A DNA stretch of 64,000 nt. Origin: CAWJFP01 sp963842155 (GTDB taxonomy: Bacteria; Pseudomonadota; Alphaproteobacteria; JACZXZ01). The stretch lies in NCBI GenBank assembly GCA_963842155.1, contig CAWJFP010000005.1, positions 3,430-67,429 of the forward strand, written 5' to 3'. This document shows positions 60,511 to 64,000 of this stretch, in pieces (the stretch's first letter is position 1; every line of letters starts with the position of its first letter). A program made the translations under genes and the position numbers. A model generated the notes under the pieces. That model searched no databases. It saw only the letters and a list, made by a program, of their open reading frames with translations, and was not told where the DNA came from.

Positions 60511-61815
60511 TCATTTCGTCGCCCGCTCGAGAAACTTGACGAGGGCGTCGCGATCTTCGGACGCGCCGATGCGCTGCTGGGGCATCTTGGTTCCCGGCGT
60601 GAAGGTTGCAGGGCCGATCTCGAAAAGCTTCGCAACGGTCTCCGGCGTCCAGACGATGTCGAGATGCTTGAGCGCCTCGGAGAACTTATAGCCCGGCAAC
60701 GTCGCGATGCGCCGCCCGAAGATGCCGTGCAATGTCGGGCCGGCGCGGTTGCCCTGGTCGGGCTTGAGCGTGTGGCAAGCGACGCAGGCGCGAAATACCT
60801 GCGCGCCCGGATCGCCGGCATAGGCGGCGAGCGGGTCTTCGGGGCCGCCGGCCGCGACGCCGCCGATCGGCTCGCCCGTTTCGGAGTTCCAGCGGCGGAT
60901 CACGTGGTCCGCGCCGCCGGTGAGCAGTGTGCGGCCGTCGGGAAAGAATGCCATCGACCAGACCGGCAGCCCCGGCCCGACGAGGTTGCGCGCGAGCGTG
61001 CGTGTCTTCCGCTCGATGATGGCGACCGAACCGCGAATGCTCGCCGCCGCAATGCGATCGCCGCCGCCCGATATCGCGAGCGAGACGATCGGCGTGGTCG
61101 AGGCTTCGAGCGCGGCGCGCCGTTCTCCCGCCGGTGACAGGAAGTAGACCTTGCCGTCGGCGCCGGCGGTGATGATTTCGCCGTCGGGCGCGACGCACCA
61201 CCGCATTGAGCGGCGAAGGTAGCGTCGGCGACCAGCGGCGCTCCGGCTCCTTGGAGCGGCCAGATGCGCAGCGTCGCATCATATCCGGCGCTGACGAGTC
61301 GCTCTGCCGCTCGGCGTGAAGGCGACGCCGTTGACGTTCTGTTGATGGCCCTCGAGCACGCGCGGCGCGCCGCCGGCGAGCGGCCACACCCGGATCGTGC
61401 GATCCCACGAGGCCGACGCGAACGCGGCGCCGTCGGGTGACAAAGCGAGCGCGGCGATCGGACCCTTGTGGCCCAACAAAACGATGTCCGGCTCCTGTTT
61501 TCCCGGCGTCCAAATGGCGATGCGGGCGTCCGCGCCGGCGGTTACGGCGCGGCCGTCCATGAGGATCGCGACTGCGTTCACCGCGCTTTCATGAAAGCGC
61601 AGTACCTGCTCGGCGATATCGCGCCGCAGCGACCAGCGGATCGCCGATGTGTCGAAGCTGCCCGAGAGCGCCGTGCCCCCGTCGGCGGAGATCGCTAGCG
61701 CGCGGACGGGTCCGCCATGCCCGCTGAGTTGCGCTTCGGCCGGCGCAAGGCCGAGCAGCGCCGATACCGATATGAGCAGGGCGCAACGGACGAGACGGAT
61801 CGGAACGAACCGCAT
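60511..61815 (-). CDS. WD40 beta-propeller fused to cytochrome c (three frame breaks)
   Basis: Seen: signal peptide (MRFVPIRLVRCALLISVSAL, cut after AEA), seven-bladed WD40 repeats (LSGHGGPVRALAISADG; LLGHKGPIAALALSPDG, WDRTIRVWPL, LEGHQQNVNGVAF), then a class I cytochrome c with haem site CVACHTL and axial Met in TKMPQQRIG. Three extra bases (near 61310, 61212 and 61196) split the propeller; corrected length 433 residues. It is periplasmic. Being next to the Mo-formate dehydrogenase, it may accept electrons or assist assembly; this is inferred from position. The start may also be ATG 61824. Confidence 0.86.
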
Positions 61816-61965
61816 GACAGGCATTTTAGCAAATTCGCGCCACGAGATGCCTCCGTCGCCGCAGAGCGACCCGGCGCCTTCGTCGTGCGGCGCGCTTGAT
61901 CTTGCAAGTTCCAGTACTCTAACCTGTATGTGATTTGGGCATCTATCCTGGAGAGGAATGCCGGA

Positions 61966-62088
61966 ATGCGCAGCTTCATCTTCGCCTGCGTCGCGGCTGT
62001 CGTGATTGCGGGAATTGGGGCGGTTGCCCTGAATTGCTTCCAAGAGCCCGTCTCGACCGCTTTCGCGACGCAAGAGGTGCGCCTCTGA
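61966..62088 (+). CDS. 40-residue membrane protein, conserved-looking in Hyphomicrobiales
   Basis: MRSFIFACVAAVVIAGIGAV, then ALNCFQEPVSTAFATQEVRL. One N-terminal membrane helix and a short soluble tail containing QEPVSTAF; GGAGAGG lies upstream. The pattern is one I associate with tiny hypothetical proteins widespread in rhizobia-like bacteria; this recall should be checked. Function unknown. The flanking stretches 61825–61965 and 62089–62190 contain no other gene. Confidence 0.65.
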   Translation: MRSFIFACVAAVVIAGIGAVALNCFQEPVSTAFATQEVRL

Positions 62089-62190
62089 TCGCGTGAGAAT
62101 CGGCTCAATTGCCGACAGGAGCGGTCTCGCCGTCGATCGCGAGCGCCTGGCCGACGCCGAAACGCGGCCTAAACATGAGCCGCGCCAAGC

Positions 62191-62625
62191 CTATGGATGG
62201 CCCAATTCGGTGCCGGTTAGCCGATCGCGGCGTTCGACCTCCGGCGCGGGAAATCGCCGGCGGCGCACGGATAAGCCTTGCCCACGGTACGCGGAAACGG
62301 CCTTGTCTTGGTCGGGCGCTGTTGCTGCCGGGAGAGCTTTGAGAGCGTCTTCGAGGCGTGTGTGCACCGCCGCTACGAGCTGCTGCGCCTTAAGCCACGC
62401 ATCCCACGCATCCTTCTTGGCCGGGTCCGGTTCGGTTGTGTCCTGCAACCCATTGAATTGATCGACGACGCCGAGACGCGCACTTGCGGTTTGATAAATC
62501 CACGTGACGACGGCGCCAAAGAGGACAAAAGCCGGGCCGGCAAACTTGGCCACGTCTATAAGATATTGCGCGATATAGAGGAGGACAGAAGATAGCCATT
62601 TAAGTACGAGGCCCACTCCAACCAA
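62191..62625 (-). CDS. Hypothetical membrane protein
   Basis: 144 residues. TTG 62625 has GGAG five bases upstream. Seen: two adjacent membrane helices (LVLKWLSSVLLYIAQYLI, AGPAFVLFGAVVTWIYQTAS) followed by a charged soluble part (TEPDPAKKDAWDAWLKAQQL) and an Arg-rich end. No family recognised. Overlaps the upstream small gene by 26 bases. Confidence 0.5.
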   Translation of the reverse strand: MVGVGLVLKWLSSVLLYIAQYLIDVAKFAGPAFVLFGAVVTWIYQTASARLGVVDQFNGLQDTTEPDPAKKDAWDAWLKAQQLVAAVHTRLEDALKALPAATAPDQDKAVSAYRGQGLSVRRRRFPAPEVERRDRLTGTELGHP

Positions 62626-62869
62626 GTATGCTCCAGAGCAATTTTAAACCGCTTTTACCCTCTGAAGGCTGCAGCTCGCTGTGCGGCTTCGTTTGGGACG
62701 CTGTCGCCGCCGCCGGCGACGCTACCACATTTGTCTGGGCTGACATTTTTTCCGCTGAGCCGGACACGAGCATATGAGACTGCGGCGGGCTAAAACAACT
62801 CGCTATTTGGGCCAGCCCCACGAATGCGACGGATAGCAGCGTAAATAAAAGGGCAAGGGACAAAATCAA
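62600..62869 (-). CDS. Hypothetical small exported or membrane protein
   Basis: 89 residues from a TTG start (MILSLALLFTLLSVAFVGLA), with a signal-like hydrophobic N-terminus, possible lipid-type Cys in ASC, then a Ser/Ala/Gln-rich low-complexity region and a C-terminal KLLWSILGW. No known domain, and only the hydrophobic start supports coding. It overlaps the next gene. Confidence 0.35.
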   Translation of the reverse strand: MILSLALLFTLLSVAFVGLAQIASCFSPPQSHMLVSGSAEKMSAQTNVVASPAAATASQTKPHSELQPSEGKSGLKLLWSILGWSGPRT

Positions 62870-63363
62870 TTTTCAGATCCAAGACATGTTTGGACGTGAA
62901 AAGTCGGTTGAGCGTCGCCTTCTGGCCATCGCGCCGAAGCTCCAAAACGATCGCTCGCGGCTGAAGGAGGGTTCAGAGGCCTTCCCAAAGCTTTAATAAG
63001 AAGGGCCAAAATTCCGCTCGTGAGCTCGATTGTGCGTCTAACTGCGCGGCCATGGGTCCCCCTGCCAGGCGAAACCGAGGCCGGCACCCTCCTGAATTGC
63101 TCTGTGGCGACCGGTCATCGCCGCCTCCATTTCAAACATCGCCGCCTCCATTTCAAACGAGGAGCCGCGTTTGTTCAGCGCCCCTCGATATTCATCCCAG
63201 CATCCTTCTTAAGCGACTAAGCGACCACCGGCTGTGAAATGGCTCACAGATTTGCGCGTATTTAGTCCCGCTGTTTGATGGAACAAGCTTGGGCGCCATC
63301 GACAAGGCGGCACTGTGGGTCAAATGCTTTATTGCAGCGCCAGCATGACGGAGGCGATCCGGA
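62870..63363. other. Gene-free stretch before the rRNA operon end
   Basis: About 490 bases with no supported gene. It contains the 21-bp tandem repeat at 63116–63157 and the T-rich side of the rrn terminator at its right end. Short open frames here lack ribosome sites or recognisable sequence. Confidence 0.5.
63116..63157. repeat. Two exact tandem copies of a 21-bp unit
   Basis: The unit begins CATCGCCGCC and ends TTTCAAA; copies at 63116–63136 and 63137–63157 are identical. The unit length is a multiple of three but no credible gene spans it. Probably a recent slippage duplication. Confidence 0.9.
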
Positions 63364-63403
63364 ATAGAAAAGCCGCCGATCGTTTGAGGGAGATCAGCGG
63401 CTT
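63364..63403 (-). terminator. Terminator of the rRNA operon
   Basis: On the minus strand AAGCCGCTGATC pairs with GATCGGCGGCTT (one wobble) and is followed by TTTTCT, an intrinsic terminator placed 4 bases after tRNA-fMet. Confidence 0.8.
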
Positions 63404-63407
63404 CTGA

Positions 63408-63580
<173 letters not shown>

Positions 63581-63596
63581 CAGGGATCGGGTATCG

Positions 63597-63938
63597 GGTA
63601 TCAGGTATCAGGAGCGTTGTCGCGATTGCGGCATGGATGCGCGTTTGCGAAGGACGTGACTTTCGGAGGACGGAGGACAGAAGACGGAGGACAGATCGGA
63701 AGAAGTCCGTCGTGCGTCGTCCGTCATCCGGCCTTTGGAGGGCCTGGCGGCGACCTACTCTCCCGCGTCTTGAGACGCAGTACCATCGGCGCTGAGGGTT
63801 TTCACGGCCGAGTTCGGAATGGGATCGGGTGTTCACCCCTCGCCATGGCCACCAGGCCGTCCAAAGGTCAGGGATCGGATGCCAGGGATCGGGGATCAGG
63901 GATCAGAATCTGATATCTGATACCTGATACCTGATACC
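63597..63938. repeat. Inverted 16-bp repeats flanking 5S (GGTATCAGG-type)
   Basis: GGTATCAGGTATCAGG at 63597–63612 is exactly complementary to CCTGATACCTGATACC at 63923–63938, enclosing 5S rRNA. Both arms belong to short tandem TATCAGG/CTGATAC arrays. An inner stem, CCTTTGGA (63732–63739) with TCCAAAGG (63860–63867), directly extends the 5S helix. Both could form processing stems in the precursor RNA. Confidence 0.7.
63741..63858 (-). rRNA. rrf: 5S ribosomal RNA
   Basis: About 118 bases. The minus strand begins GGCCTGGTGGCCATGGCGAG, contains the conserved ACACCCGATCCCATTCCGAA and CCGAACTCGG loop and ends in the complementary CCGCCAGGCC helix strand. It lies 256 bases before tRNA-fMet; 23S rRNA would lie beyond the right edge. 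Confidence 0.97.
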
Positions 63939-64000
63939 TGTCATCTGACCTTGGGTGTCTGTTGCGGTTGATCGGGGGCGGGGCTTGGCGCTACGCGGGG
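63868..64000. other. 23S–5S spacer, with short CTGATAC repeats
   Basis: The stretch is non-coding rrn spacer carrying several copies of TGATACC/GGGATC-type short repeats. No 23S sequence is recognisable up to the window end. Confidence 0.6.

Noticed and set aside
62866..63087. 73-codon minus-strand reading upstream of the small exported protein
   Set aside because: Composition is random, there is no ribosome site, and no hydrophobic or domain features.

Overview
The window is GC-rich DNA from an alphaproteobacterium, most likely a Hyphomicrobiales (Rhizobiales) member. The evidence is a urea-transport/urease superoperon, a Mo-formate dehydrogenase cluster with the DUF3305/DUF3306/DUF6352/DUF6505 accessory set, a DUF3775 protein, an ATP-dependent DNA ligase with its exonuclease, and an rRNA operon ending 5S–tRNA-fMet. 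A Beijerinckiaceae/Methylocystaceae-like host is a guess; genus cannot be read from this sequence.

Layout. 0–4 kb: partial sterol-desaturase-type hydroxylase, FtsH-like protease, zinc alcohol dehydrogenase. 4–6.3 kb: a small precursor-like protein ending in tandem Trp-x-Asn triplets (possible radical-SAM cyclophane RiPP), a small membrane protein, an SH3 lipoprotein and a DsbA-like oxidoreductase. 6.3–18.3 kb: a STAND/TPR ATPase divergent from a single-module, fully reducing polyketide synthase in the domain order of fungal HR-PKSs (KS-AT-DH-MT-ER-KR-ACP). It is followed by an alpha-oxoamine synthase and, convergently, an Asp/Asn beta-hydroxylase-like enzyme, which suggests an amino-ketone or sphingoid-like natural product. 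18.8–31.6 kb: RraA-like and DUF1330 genes, then one leftward transcript urtABCDE-ureDABCEFG-GST behind a good sigma-54 promoter. 31.8–41 kb: exonuclease/ligase pair, a disordered repeat protein, membrane proteins (YihY, AI-2E, HdeD), SDR, DUF3775, DUF882 and pirin.

41–49 kb is a low-oxygen/stress neighbourhood: FixK/FNR-type boxes precede a 38-residue membrane protein, a protein-repair methyltransferase fused to an erythromycin-esterase domain, and a ribosome-hibernation factor fused to a cold-shock domain. It also holds nitroreductase and FAD-enzyme fragments, a LOG-type enzyme and a flavin reductase. 49–61.8 kb is the formate dehydrogenase region: structural genes, an HTH–TorD chaperone behind two matching operator-like dyads, accessory DUFs, a biotin/lipoate ligase-like protein, a multi-cluster ferredoxin-like protein and a WD40–cytochrome c. 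61.9–64 kb holds small membrane proteins and the end of an rRNA operon (5S, tRNA-fMet, terminator).

About two dozen single-base frame breaks, mostly one extra base, interrupt otherwise well conserved genes (ureC, ureF, ureG, urtB, the formate dehydrogenase genes and others), while the 7.5-kb PKS and many neighbours are intact. I treat most as sequence or assembly errors and give the gene extents as if continuous.
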